This document shows positions 1 through 8,351 of a stretch of 17,445 nucleotides of DNA, one piece after another. The number at the start of each line of letters is the position of its first letter. Positions within the stretch are counted from its first letter, which is position 1. Location: NCBI GenBank assembly GCA_030529405.1, contig JAUMWZ010000017.1:1-17445 (forward strand), written 5' to 3'. Origin of the DNA: Bacteroides sp. (GTDB lineage: Bacteria; Bacteroidota; Bacteroidia; Bacteroidales; Bacteroidaceae). A program made the translations under genes and the position numbers. The notes beneath the pieces were generated by a model that had not been told where the DNA came from, made no database searches, and saw only the letters and a list, made by a program, of their open reading frames with translations.

Positions 1-22
1 TATTTCTTAGATATTCACTTGC

Positions 23-154
23 AAAGTGTATATCGTTGTGTTTTAATTTATATACAGTCAATATATGAACTATATACTATTTGTTTTTAGACTATATATG
101 GTCTACAAGCTCACTTTTAATAGCTTAATTTTCTTGTGTATATAGTTGCCTGTC
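23..154 (+). repeat. 22-bp-period TATATA repeat array A
   Basis: Units start at 23, 45, 67 and 89. A degenerate slot at 111 is followed by a recognisable unit at 133, so the spacing stays in 22-bp register throughout. Each unit has about four A-rich bases, a TATATA-like 7-mer, then a T/G-rich arm. The unit at 89 reads AGACTATATATGGTCTAC, matching the terminal units of the other three arrays. The array lies just downstream of the ftsW stop, in the 162 nt of non-coding DNA at the left edge. I see no gene and no convincing terminator hairpin here. Function is unknown. Confidence 0.8.
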
Positions 155-162
155 GTTATGTG

Positions 163-1515
163 TTACAATTCTATCGTGTTTGACTTTTCTTCGTCAAAAT
201 ATTCTTCTTTTTTTATCTCTATTTCATCTGTTTCTGTTGAGTAATTGTCATATTCAGTGCATTCACTCTTCATTGTATTATCGGTAGCATTTATTGCATC
301 TTGTTTCATTGCTAGTTTTTCTTGTGCCAAACGCTCCTTCTCTTTTTTTTCCTCTATAACTCTACTCACACTTAGTAATATTCCAAACGCAAAACTGTAT
401 ATAAGAATTCCCGTTCCTCCCTTACTTATTAGTGGCAATGGAAGTCCTGTAACAGGAATCAATCCTACGGCTACAGACATATTGACAACAGCTTGCAGGG
501 TTATGAGAACAGTAATACCCACTACAAGATATGCGCCAAATGGGTCGTCAAAGTTTCTCACAATTTTCAGACCTCTTGCAAGAAGTATGAAGTATAAAAA
601 GATAATAATAACTCCACCTAGTATTCCCGTTTCTTCAAGTATTATTGCATAGATGAAGTCTGAAAAAGCATGTGTGATATAGTTTCTTTGAGTTGATTTA
701 CCTATTCCCTTTCCTATTCCGTTGCTTTGTGCTATGGCTATTCTTGAATAGATAACTTGTCCGTCTGTTTCAAACTTTAGGCTGTCCACATTTTCAGGGA
801 ATGGCATTACGTGTTTCTTTACTCTTGAACTCCAAGTGTTTGCACGATGCGCTCCTACTCCTTCTTTTTGTGTTATGTTCTTATATGCAGTTCTGACCAC
901 CATTGCAGCAAGTGCGATAGCCAAAACAACAGCAACAACTCTTATAAGCTGTTTTGTGTTTACCCTAGCAACAAATAGAATAGTCAAAACTATTATACTA
1001 CACAGTGCGGCAGTGGAAAAGTTTTCTGTGACAATAAACATTATCATCACTCCCGACGCAATATATGTCACTTTTATTGCATTCTTGTTTGGTTGGTTGT
1101 CTTTAGTTCTGAACGACATAAAGAAGGCTGTTATCAGCACTAGAGATATCTTACCTAACTCCGAAGGTTGAAATGTAACACCTGCAATACTTATCCATCT
1201 GGCTGCGTTATTTACCAGACCTTGCCCCATCATCGAGCTTATGAATAAGTATAACAACAGAATAAGAGAAAATAAATATAACAACAGCCCAGCTACTTTC
1301 AGCCATTTGTAGTCGAACTTATGAAATATAACTACCAAGACAAAACCTGTTACAATGAATTTGGTGTGAGCAACAATGGGATCCCAGTAGTTAGACGAAG
1401 CAAAGGCAAGCACAGAAGAGGCAGAGTAGTATTCTATGATTGATACGATGCAGAGTGATATGTAAACAATCCATATCACTTTATCGCCTTTGAATATTTT
1501 ATTTATAAGCTCCAT
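163..1515 (-). CDS. ftsW: FtsW, septal peptidoglycan polymerase (SEDS family)
   Basis: This 450-residue polytopic membrane protein of the SEDS family polymerises lipid II into glycan strands at the division septum, working with its partner class B PBP (ftsI in this cluster). Family signatures seen are NNAARWISIAGVTFQPSELG (about 102-121), the region with the presumed catalytic Asp (SDF, Asp286, followed by EETG), and the C-terminal LPLPLISKGGTG (about 358-369) before the last helix. About ten hydrophobic segments are visible. After the last helix (about residue 386) there is a charged tail of roughly 60 residues, first Lys/Glu-rich and then acidic, presumably cytoplasmic. The start ATG lies 5 nt after the murD stop, so translation is probably coupled. 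RodA is the alternative, but the dcw context favours FtsW. Confidence 0.93.
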   Translation of the reverse strand: MELINKIFKGDKVIWIVYISLCIVSIIEYYSASSVLAFASSNYWDPIVAHTKFIVTGFVLVVIFHKFDYKWLKVAGLLLYLFSLILLLYLFISSMMGQGLVNNAARWISIAGVTFQPSELGKISLVLITAFFMSFRTKDNQPNKNAIKVTYIASGVMIMFIVTENFSTAALCSIIVLTILFVARVNTKQLIRVVAVVLAIALAAMVVRTAYKNITQKEGVGAHRANTWSSRVKKHVMPFPENVDSLKFETDGQVIYSRIAIAQSNGIGKGIGKSTQRNYITHAFSDFIYAIILEETGILGGVIIIFLYFILLARGLKIVRNFDDPFGAYLVVGITVLITLQAVVNMSVAVGLIPVTGLPLPLISKGGTGILIYSFAFGILLSVSRVIEEKKEKERLAQEKLAMKQDAINATDNTMKSECTEYDNYSTETDEIEIKKEEYFDEEKSNTIEL

Positions 1516-1520
1516 ACCTG

Positions 1521-2855
1521 CTATAGTTCTCTTACGTATTTCTTAAACTGATTTCCTCTGTCTTCATAGCTTTTGAATAAGTCAAAAGAGGCACAACAAG
1601 GACTGAGTAATACTGTTTCTCCTTCCTTTGCCATATCATATGCCGCCTTAACAGCTTCTTTCATTCCCGAATTTATCTCTGTTGTCGGTATGTTGAACTT
1701 ATCAAAAAACTTGTGTAGTGTACTGTTGTCCACTCCAAGGAATATAAGTCCCGAGCATTTTTCCTTTACCAAGTCTTCAATCTCTGTATAGTCATTCCCT
1801 TTGTCAGTACCACCTAGAATCAAAATAACCTTACTGTTCATACTCTGTAAAGCATACCAGCAAGAGTTTACATTAGTGGCTTTCGAGTCATTTATAAAGT
1901 CTATTCCCCTAACTCGTGCTACCTTTTCGAGTCTATGCTCTACACCTTCAAAGTCAGACAGTGCTTTTCTTATTTTGTCTTTATCTATGCCTGTGATGTT
2001 AGCCGATATACCTGCTGCGAGAGAGTTGTATAGGTTGTGTCGTCCAGTAAGAGCCAACTTCTCCTGCTCCATGTTGAATGCAATTGGCTCTTCTATTATA
2101 ATCTCATTCTCATCAACGTATGCTATTGTGCCGTTTCCTTTTACTGAATCAAACGGATATAGATGCGCTTTAAGTCCGTACTTACTAAGTTCCTTTTGTA
2201 TTATAGGGTCTCCATTCCAATACACAAAAGCATCTTCTTCTGTTTGATTACGTATTATCCTGAATTTCGAGTCAATGTAGTTTTGCATCTTATAGTCATA
2301 CCTATCTAAATGATCAGGTGTGATGTTCATGAGAATAGCAATGTTCGCACGGAAGTTATACATATTGTCCAGTTGGAAAGAACTTAGTTCTATCACATAA
2401 TAATCAAAACTGTCTTCAGCAACCTGCAATGCTAAACTTCGTCCTATATTGCCAGCAAGTCCCACATTAAGCCCTGCGCTCTTGAGTATATGGTATGTGA
2501 GCGAAGTTGTTGTTGTCTTTCCGTTAGAACCAGTAATACATATCATCTTAGCATTAGTATATCTACCTGCAAATTCTATCTCAGAAATAACAGGGATATT
2601 CTTAGCTTTAATCTTACATATTATCTCTGCTTTGTCTGGTATTCCTGGACTTTTTATTACTTCATCTGCATTCAGGATTAAATCTTCCGTGTGTTTTTGT
2701 TCTTCCCAAGCAATGTTGTATCTGTCAAGAAGCTCTTTGTACTTGTCTTTTATAGCCGACTTGTCACTTAGGAATACATCAAATCCTTTCACTTTAGCAA
2801 GCACTGCCGCTCCAGCACCGCTTTCTCCTCCTCCTAAAACTACTATTCTACTCAT
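1521..2855 (-). CDS. murD: UDP-N-acetylmuramoyl-L-alanine--D-glutamate ligase
   Basis: This cytoplasmic ATP-dependent ligase adds D-glutamate to UDP-MurNAc-L-Ala, the second amino-acid addition to the peptidoglycan stem. The 444-residue length is normal for MurD. An N-terminal Rossmann-like UDP-binding domain begins VVLGGGESGAGAA (5-17). The Mur-ligase P-loop is GSNGKTTTT (109-117). The central-domain motif NITPDHLDRY and the C-terminal domain segment INDSKATN, typical of MurD, follow. LSPCCASFDLF near the C-terminus corresponds to the family's conserved LSPACASFD stretch. The gene lies between mraY (14-nt gap) and ftsW (5-nt gap), the standard dcw order, and must be co-transcribed with them. 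Nothing looks broken. Confidence 0.97.
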   Translation of the reverse strand: MSRIVVLGGGESGAGAAVLAKVKGFDVFLSDKSAIKDKYKELLDRYNIAWEEQKHTEDLILNADEVIKSPGIPDKAEIICKIKAKNIPVISEIEFAGRYTNAKMICITGSNGKTTTTSLTYHILKSAGLNVGLAGNIGRSLALQVAEDSFDYYVIELSSFQLDNMYNFRANIAILMNITPDHLDRYDYKMQNYIDSKFRIIRNQTEEDAFVYWNGDPIIQKELSKYGLKAHLYPFDSVKGNGTIAYVDENEIIIEEPIAFNMEQEKLALTGRHNLYNSLAAGISANITGIDKDKIRKALSDFEGVEHRLEKVARVRGIDFINDSKATNVNSCWYALQSMNSKVILILGGTDKGNDYTEIEDLVKEKCSGLIFLGVDNSTLHKFFDKFNIPTTEINSGMKEAVKAAYDMAKEGETVLLSPCCASFDLFKSYEDRGNQFKKYVREL

Positions 2856-2869
2856 TTATTATAGTATTT

Positions 2870-4141
2870 CTATCGTATTTTCAATGTTATGATTGTGATT
2901 GCAGCCAATACAATTGTTATAATCCAGAATCTGATTGTTATTTTAGACTCATTAAACAACTTGTCTGGTTTGCTTAATATCACCTTGCAACCTTCTTCAA
3001 CCATGCTTATGTCTGTTCTGAAATGGTCGTGAATAGGAGCACGCTTAAATATGCGTTGCTTAACTCCTTTCTTTTTGCCCATCTTGTAATAAACTTTTTG
3101 TGCTATTACAGATACATTCTCAACAAGGAAAACTCCACACAAGATAGGTATAAGTAGCTCCTTATGTATTATTATTGCAAAAACGGCTATAATACCGCCT
3201 ATTGTCAAACTTCCTGTATCTCCCATAAAAACCTGTGCAGGATAGGCGTTATACCACAAGAAACCAATCAGTGCACCTATAAATGCGCATATAAAGATAA
3301 CCATTTCTTCGCTACCTGGAATGAACATTATGTTCAGATATTTTGCAAGTTCGGCGTGTGATGATACATAGGCAAGTATTCCAAGAGCTACACCTATTAT
3401 GGCAGAATTACCTGCTGCCATTCCGTCCATACCATCGTTTATGTTTGCACCGTTAGACACAGCCGTGATAACAAATATTGTCATCAGAACAAACACAATC
3501 CAACCAGCGGTTTGAGCATGTTTGCCAACGAGTGGAATAAGGTCAGAGTAGTCCAAATTATTATTCTTAAAGAATGGAACTGTTGTTTTTGTTGATTTCA
3601 CATTCTCTTTTTGGTGCACCACCTCTATGTTGTTTTGTGTGTTGTTTTTTACTTCAACGTTTTCTCTTATAACCACATCTGGGCTGAGATATAACGTCAG
3701 TCCTACAATTAGTCCAAGTCCTACTTGTCCGATAATCTTAAACTTTCCTCTTAGTCCTGCTTTATTCTTCTTGAATATTTTGATATAGTCGTCTGCGAAA
3801 CCTAATGACCCCAACCACACAGTTGTAGCTAACATTAGTATCATATATATATTGTGTAGCTTACCAAGTAACAAGCACGGAATGAGAATTGCAACGATGA
3901 TAATTACTCCTCCCATACTAGGCACTCCTATTTTGCCTACTCCAAATGGGTCTGTTTTAGCATCTCTTTGTGTTTCGGTTATTTGTTTTCTCTTCAACAG
4001 TTCTATAAAGTTGTTTCCCCATATGCTTGATATGAGTAATGAGAGAATTATAGCCATCAGTGCTCTAAAAGACACATAAGAGAACATTCCTGCACCAGGT
4101 ATTTGGTATTCTTGTAGCCAATCAAAAAGATAGTATAACAT
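2870..4141 (-). CDS. mraY: phospho-N-acetylmuramoyl-pentapeptide transferase
   Basis: This integral membrane enzyme transfers phospho-MurNAc-pentapeptide from UDP to undecaprenyl phosphate, making lipid I. Motifs seen are MGG near residue 76, the ADDYIKI pair Asp117/Asp118, INDGMDGMAAG (Asp236, Asp239), FMGDTGSL (Asp308) and APIHDHFR (368-375). The 423-residue length exceeds the roughly 360 of proteobacterial MraY. The excess is mainly a polar Asn/Lys/Glu/Thr-rich loop at about 158-200, between two hydrophobic segments, which I recall as common in Bacteroidota MraY. The usual HHH motif reads HDH here. The gene lies 21 nt after murE and 14 nt before murD. Confidence 0.96.
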   Translation of the reverse strand: MLYYLFDWLQEYQIPGAGMFSYVSFRALMAIILSLLISSIWGNNFIELLKRKQITETQRDAKTDPFGVGKIGVPSMGGVIIIVAILIPCLLLGKLHNIYMILMLATTVWLGSLGFADDYIKIFKKNKAGLRGKFKIIGQVGLGLIVGLTLYLSPDVVIRENVEVKNNTQNNIEVVHQKENVKSTKTTVPFFKNNNLDYSDLIPLVGKHAQTAGWIVFVLMTIFVITAVSNGANINDGMDGMAAGNSAIIGVALGILAYVSSHAELAKYLNIMFIPGSEEMVIFICAFIGALIGFLWYNAYPAQVFMGDTGSLTIGGIIAVFAIIIHKELLIPILCGVFLVENVSVIAQKVYYKMGKKKGVKQRIFKRAPIHDHFRTDISMVEEGCKVILSKPDKLFNESKITIRFWIITIVLAAITIITLKIR

Positions 4142-4162
4142 GGTTTTTCTGTTTTATGGTTT

Positions 4163-5611
4163 CTACTTCATTATTTCCTGCAATACTTCCTTGTCGTCAA
4201 AGTGGTGTTTCACTCCTTTCACTTCTTGGTAGTTTTCGTGTCCCTTACCTGCTACAAGCACCACATCGCCTTTTTGAGCGAACATGCAAGCTGTTCTTAT
4301 AGCTTCTTTTCTGTCTGTTATGCTGATAGTCTTGCTTTTTCCGTTCTCATCAAGTCCTTCTAACATATCGTTTATAATGTCTTGTGGCTCCTCAAATCTT
4401 GGGTTGTCAGATGTAATTATTACTCTGTCGCTCATTGCAGCGGCTTCTTTTGCCATGATAGGTCTTTTGCCTTTATCTCTGTTTCCTCCTGCTCCAACCA
4501 CTGTTATAATCTTTCCTTCCTTGCTGATTATTTCTTTTATTGCGTTAAGTACATTTACCAGTGCGTCTGGAGTGTGCGCATAGTCCACTATGGCTGTATA
4601 TCCTTTAGGCGACCGTACAGTATCAAATCGTCCGCAAACAGGCTTTAGTGTGCTAAGTGCTATAAGAGTTTCTTCTGCACTCTTACCCAGCATTATGGTT
4701 GCTCCATACACAGCCAACAGATTGTATGCATTGAATTTGCCTATAAACTGTGATATAAATTCTCTGTTATTAAACTCTAATGTCATTCCCTCGAATTGTG
4801 TTTCAATGATTTTACCCTTAAAGTCGCTCATCTCTCTTAAGGAGTATGTCTTTACTTTGGCTTCACAGTTTTGCGTCATCACAAGTCCGTTTTTGTCGTC
4901 AATATTAGTGATGGCAAAAGCTGTTTTAGGCAGACAGTCAAAGAATTTCTTCTTAGCGTTCAAATAGTTCTCCACAGTTTTGTGATAATCTAAGTGGTCT
5001 CTTGTTAGGTTTGTGAATATACCCCCTGCAAAAATCAAACCTTTTATTCTGTGTTGTTCCACTGCATGCGAGCTAACTTCCATAAACACATACTTGCAAC
5101 CTTCGTCTGCCATCTCTCTCATCAGCTTATTTAGCGTGATAGGGTCAGGTGTTGTGTGGTCTGTAGGTATAGCTTTTCCGTCAATATAATTGCAGACGGT
5201 AGATACAAGTCCTACTTTATATCCGAAGTATCTGAATATATCGTATAGCAAAGTGGCGGTTGTTGTCTTTCCGTTTGTACCAGTTACTCCAACCAATTCA
5301 AAGTTTTCTGTCGGGTTGCCATAGAATTCTGTTGCTATGACTCCCACATTTTCTTCGCTATTCTTTACTACTACGTATGTTACTCCTTCTTTCTTGTCGT
5401 CTGGAATGTCTTCACACACCACGACAACGGCTCCATTTTCTATGGCTTTATCTATGAATTTGTGTCCATCTGTTTGTGTTCCTCTCACAGCAATAAACAT
5501 ATGTCCGCTCTCCACCTTTCTAGAATCGATGTTTATTCCTGTAATCTCTACGTCCTCTTTGCCTACTATTGTTTTGTGTTTTATAGGTCTTACTAAGTCT
5601 CTTATATTCAT
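4163..5611 (-). CDS. murE: UDP-MurNAc-L-Ala-D-Glu--2,6-diaminopimelate ligase
   Basis: This cytoplasmic ATP-dependent ligase adds the third stem-peptide residue. At 482 residues it has the normal length. Seen are the N-terminal UDP-binding segment with DSRKVESGHMFIAVRG (29-44), the P-loop GTNGKTTTA (111-119), TNLTRDHLDYHKT (200-212) and the probable carbamylated-lysine region LNAKKKFF (217-224). The C-terminal DNPR box at 402-405 (within SDNPRFEEP) is the known signature of diaminopimelate rather than lysine selection. The gene is separated from ftsI by an unusual 179-nt gap holding repeat array B, then followed by mraY after 21 nt. An internal promoter in the gap is possible, but I found no clear TAnnTTTG element on the coding strand. 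Confidence 0.97.
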   Translation of the reverse strand: MNIRDLVRPIKHKTIVGKEDVEITGINIDSRKVESGHMFIAVRGTQTDGHKFIDKAIENGAVVVVCEDIPDDKKEGVTYVVVKNSEENVGVIATEFYGNPTENFELVGVTGTNGKTTTATLLYDIFRYFGYKVGLVSTVCNYIDGKAIPTDHTTPDPITLNKLMREMADEGCKYVFMEVSSHAVEQHRIKGLIFAGGIFTNLTRDHLDYHKTVENYLNAKKKFFDCLPKTAFAITNIDDKNGLVMTQNCEAKVKTYSLREMSDFKGKIIETQFEGMTLEFNNREFISQFIGKFNAYNLLAVYGATIMLGKSAEETLIALSTLKPVCGRFDTVRSPKGYTAIVDYAHTPDALVNVLNAIKEIISKEGKIITVVGAGGNRDKGKRPIMAKEAAAMSDRVIITSDNPRFEEPQDIINDMLEGLDENGKSKTISITDRKEAIRTACMFAQKGDVVLVAGKGHENYQEVKGVKHHFDDKEVLQEIMK

Positions 5612-5666
5612 AGTGTATATGTTTATTCTTTTCCGTTTTCTATATGCTTGTTTTTCTTCGTTTTCT

Positions 5667-5776
5667 AAACCATTTATACTTTACTTCTAAACTGTATATA
5701 CTTTGTTTTCAGTCTATATACAGTTTGTATGTCAGCTATATATGGTTTACTTTTATTGTTTATACGACACTGTTTT
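5667..5776 (+). repeat. 22-bp-period TATATA repeat array B
   Basis: Four clear units start at 5667, 5689, 5711 and 5733, and a weak fifth starts at 5755. Spacing is exactly 22 bp. Representative cores are AAACTGTATATACTTTG (5689), AGTCTATATACAGTTTG (5711) and CAGCTATATATGGTTTAC (5733). The array fills most of the 179-nt gap between ftsI and murE, the only wide gap in an otherwise compact operon. It would therefore be transcribed as part of the dcw mRNA unless murE has its own promoter. Confidence 0.82.
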
Positions 5777-5790
5777 GCGTGTCGGTTTTT

Positions 5791-7956
5791 CTATTTTAAT
5801 ACAATCTTCATTGTGCCTCTCACATTACCACTTCCTGTGCCAACAATGTGTTGAGATACGACCTTTCCTCTGCCCTCTATTTCCACTCTGTATCCATTCT
5901 TTTCAAGCAGATATATGGCATCTCTTGCACCCATTCCTATAACATTCGTTTCCGACTTTCCTTCTCTTGGGTTTAGTTTTACTATCCCCTCCGAAGTCTC
6001 TGTCTCTGTCAGTGTTATTCCTTCTGCTTTGTCTGTATTGTTTTCTAAGTCAATATCTATCTCTTTCAATACTTTCTTTGCTAGCAGAGCATCTCCGTTT
6101 TTCACCAAAGGTGTTTTTACATGTAGTGTGTCTACGGCTTGCTCAATATCCAATCTCAGCTCTCTGGCATATACTTTTTCAGCTATTTTGCTAAACACAG
6201 GACCTGCCATTCCGCCTCCAGATGAGTTTGCTCCATATCTCTGTATAGAAACAATCATTGTGTAGAGAGGCTTTTCTGCTGGGAAATATCCGCAGAAACT
6301 TACGTGATATTTTCTACCATCATAACCTCCAGTCTCTTTTTCAAACAGACGAGCCGTACCCGTTTTGCCGGCAACTTTGAACATCTTGCTTCCTGCTGGC
6401 TTACCAAGTCCTTCGCTAACCACCTTTTCAAGTATCGTTTGTATATCTCTTAGTGTTTTGGCAGAGCATATTTTTTTGTTGATTACTTCTACAGGAAACT
6501 CCTCAATAACATCTCCCTCTTTCTCTATCGCCTTTACAAGTCGAGGCTTCACTCTTACACCGTCGTTTGCAATAGAGTTATAAAACGTCGCAGTATATAT
6601 AGGTGGCATCGGAATTTCATATCCTATACTCATCCAAGGCAATGTGGTTTTCGAGAAAGTTCTATGGTCTGTTTCTTTCACAAAAGGTTTTTTTATCTCC
6701 TTTATCTGAAGGTTCAGCTTTTCGTGTATGCTCATTCTTTTCAGACCGTCAATAAACTTTTGCGGGTTTTTGCCGTAGAAATCTTCCACAATCGTTGCTA
6801 CACCTATGTTTGAAGAATAGCCAAGTATCTTCGTTACATCTAACACTCCGTATCCACCACGATGAGCGTTGTGGTCTGAAAGTCTTGCACCATGGAAGAA
6901 TTTCACACCGTTTTTGGTATCAACCGTATAATCAGGAGTGATGAAACCGTCCTCAAGTGCCACCATAATAGATGCTGTTTTGAAGGTAGAACCAGGGTCA
7001 ATCATATCTTCAGTAGCATGAGGCACCCGCTCACGGTAATTACCACTTGCGTCACGACTAATGTTTACCAACGCCTTGATGTCGCCTGTCTTTACCTCCA
7101 TTAGTACTACAACTCCGGCAACACCGTTAATCTCTTTCATCTTTTCTACTAACGTAGACTCGCAAATGTCTTGTATTCCTACATCTATTGTAGTGTGTAA
7201 GTCGTATCCGTCTATTGGTGCTTTTACTCTCTCATGTCCATAGTTTATTCGCATAGACTCGCCTTTCATCGCCGGAAGATACTTTTGTATAATCAGTCCG
7301 TCTTTACCTCTTAGCAGAGAGTCATACGACATTTCAAGTCCGCCAGTAGCTCCTTTTTCTTCTTCTCCAAAAACATCTCCAAGTGTTCTGCCTGCTAAAT
7401 TGCCGAAAGGTTTCTTGCGTGTGTTCTTTGCTTCAGCTATAAGTCCACCAAAATATAGACCTTTGTTAAACAGAGGTAAGCTGTATAGTTCTTCTTTTTG
7501 TAGATAGCTTATTCGTTTTGCATCTATCAGAAATCTCCTGCTTCTCTTTTTTCTTCCCTCAGTTAAATGTTTTTTGAAGTGTTCTTTAGTTCTGTGAGGA
7601 TACACTTTGGCTAATCCTTCGCTTATAGTGTCTATTGCTTGAAACAGAATTCTGTCTTTCTCTGCCTGTTTCTTTCTTTGTCTTTCCTTATCTCTATATT
7701 CAAGCATGAAGTCAATATACATTGTGTATGTTGGCATTGAGCTTGACAGAATCTTTCCGTCATCAGATATAATATCTCCTCTTAGTGCTTTTTCCACCAC
7801 CTCTTTAGACTTCTGTCTTTTAGATGCTTTTTCCCAGTAGCCTTTTTGTGCTGTCATTATCCACAAAGCCTTTGATAGTATTGCGATGAACAATAGTGTT
7901 ATCAGAAAGAGAAATACTGCTCCTCGCTTGCTTGTGCTCTTTGGTTCGTAGCTCAT
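5791..7956 (-). CDS. ftsI: FtsI/PBP3-type penicillin-binding protein with PASTA domain
   Basis: This class B penicillin-binding protein is a DD-transpeptidase that cross-links septal peptidoglycan made by FtsW. It is 721 residues long. It has a short basic N-terminus and one membrane anchor (about 12-34), then a non-penicillin-binding dimerisation region. The transpeptidase domain follows, with STFK (nucleophile Ser323, Lys326), SSN (Ser381-Asn383) and KTG (531-533). A C-terminal PASTA domain (about 660-721, including GARDAIYLLEKNGY) is common in Bacteroidota FtsI but absent from E. coli FtsI. All three catalytic motifs are intact. The gene sits 15 nt after the ftsL-like gene and 179 nt before murE. 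Confidence 0.95.
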   Translation of the reverse strand: MSYEPKSTSKRGAVFLFLITLLFIAILSKALWIMTAQKGYWEKASKRQKSKEVVEKALRGDIISDDGKILSSSMPTYTMYIDFMLEYRDKERQRKKQAEKDRILFQAIDTISEGLAKVYPHRTKEHFKKHLTEGRKKRSRRFLIDAKRISYLQKEELYSLPLFNKGLYFGGLIAEAKNTRKKPFGNLAGRTLGDVFGEEEKGATGGLEMSYDSLLRGKDGLIIQKYLPAMKGESMRINYGHERVKAPIDGYDLHTTIDVGIQDICESTLVEKMKEINGVAGVVVLMEVKTGDIKALVNISRDASGNYRERVPHATEDMIDPGSTFKTASIMVALEDGFITPDYTVDTKNGVKFFHGARLSDHNAHRGGYGVLDVTKILGYSSNIGVATIVEDFYGKNPQKFIDGLKRMSIHEKLNLQIKEIKKPFVKETDHRTFSKTTLPWMSIGYEIPMPPIYTATFYNSIANDGVRVKPRLVKAIEKEGDVIEEFPVEVINKKICSAKTLRDIQTILEKVVSEGLGKPAGSKMFKVAGKTGTARLFEKETGGYDGRKYHVSFCGYFPAEKPLYTMIVSIQRYGANSSGGGMAGPVFSKIAEKVYARELRLDIEQAVDTLHVKTPLVKNGDALLAKKVLKEIDIDLENNTDKAEGITLTETETSEGIVKLNPREGKSETNVIGMGARDAIYLLEKNGYRVEIEGRGKVVSQHIVGTGSGNVRGTMKIVLK

Positions 7957-7971
7957 ATATTCCTCTCTTTC

Positions 7972-8307
7972 TTATTTTATAACGTATGGTGGTGTGGAAG
8001 CTGTCTTTATCTCACTTCCTTCGCTATTTATATAGTTTTCTATACTGCTTTGTCTGCTCTTGCTCATAATCTCAGAGTTGGTCGTGAGCACTTTATATCT
8101 TATGTCTACCAAGTCTTTTTTGAGTTTTCTAATCTTTATTTGTTGGTCTTCTATTGATATTCTATTTCCTACATACAGTAGCGCAAAGAATGCTAACAAT
8201 ATTACTAGTTTGTAGTTTCTTGTAAACATCTCTGTTGTCAGTACATCACCAAACAGGAAGTCGCCGACTTTTACTTTCTTCTTTTTCTTGACTTCTTTTT
8301 CTTTCAT
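7972..8307 (-). CDS. ftsL: FtsL-like division protein
   Basis: This is a small (111 residues) bitopic membrane protein. It has a Lys-rich cytoplasmic N-terminus (1-14), one transmembrane helix (about 33-48, LVILLAFFALLYVGN), and a short periplasmic heptad-like segment (about 52-80) ending in a polar tail. Size, topology and position between rsmH and ftsI match FtsL, which bridges FtsQ/DivIC and the FtsW-FtsI synthase. Sequence conservation in FtsL is low, so the call rests mostly on context. The gene starts 44 nt after the rsmH stop and ends 15 nt before ftsI. Confidence 0.85.
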   Translation of the reverse strand: MKEKEVKKKKKVKVGDFLFGDVLTTEMFTRNYKLVILLAFFALLYVGNRISIEDQQIKIRKLKKDLVDIRYKVLTTNSEIMSKSRQSSIENYINSEGSEIKTASTPPYVIK

Positions 8308-8351
8308 TTCTTTTTGTTTTTGTGCTGTTTGCTGCTTCTTTTCTCTTTGTT

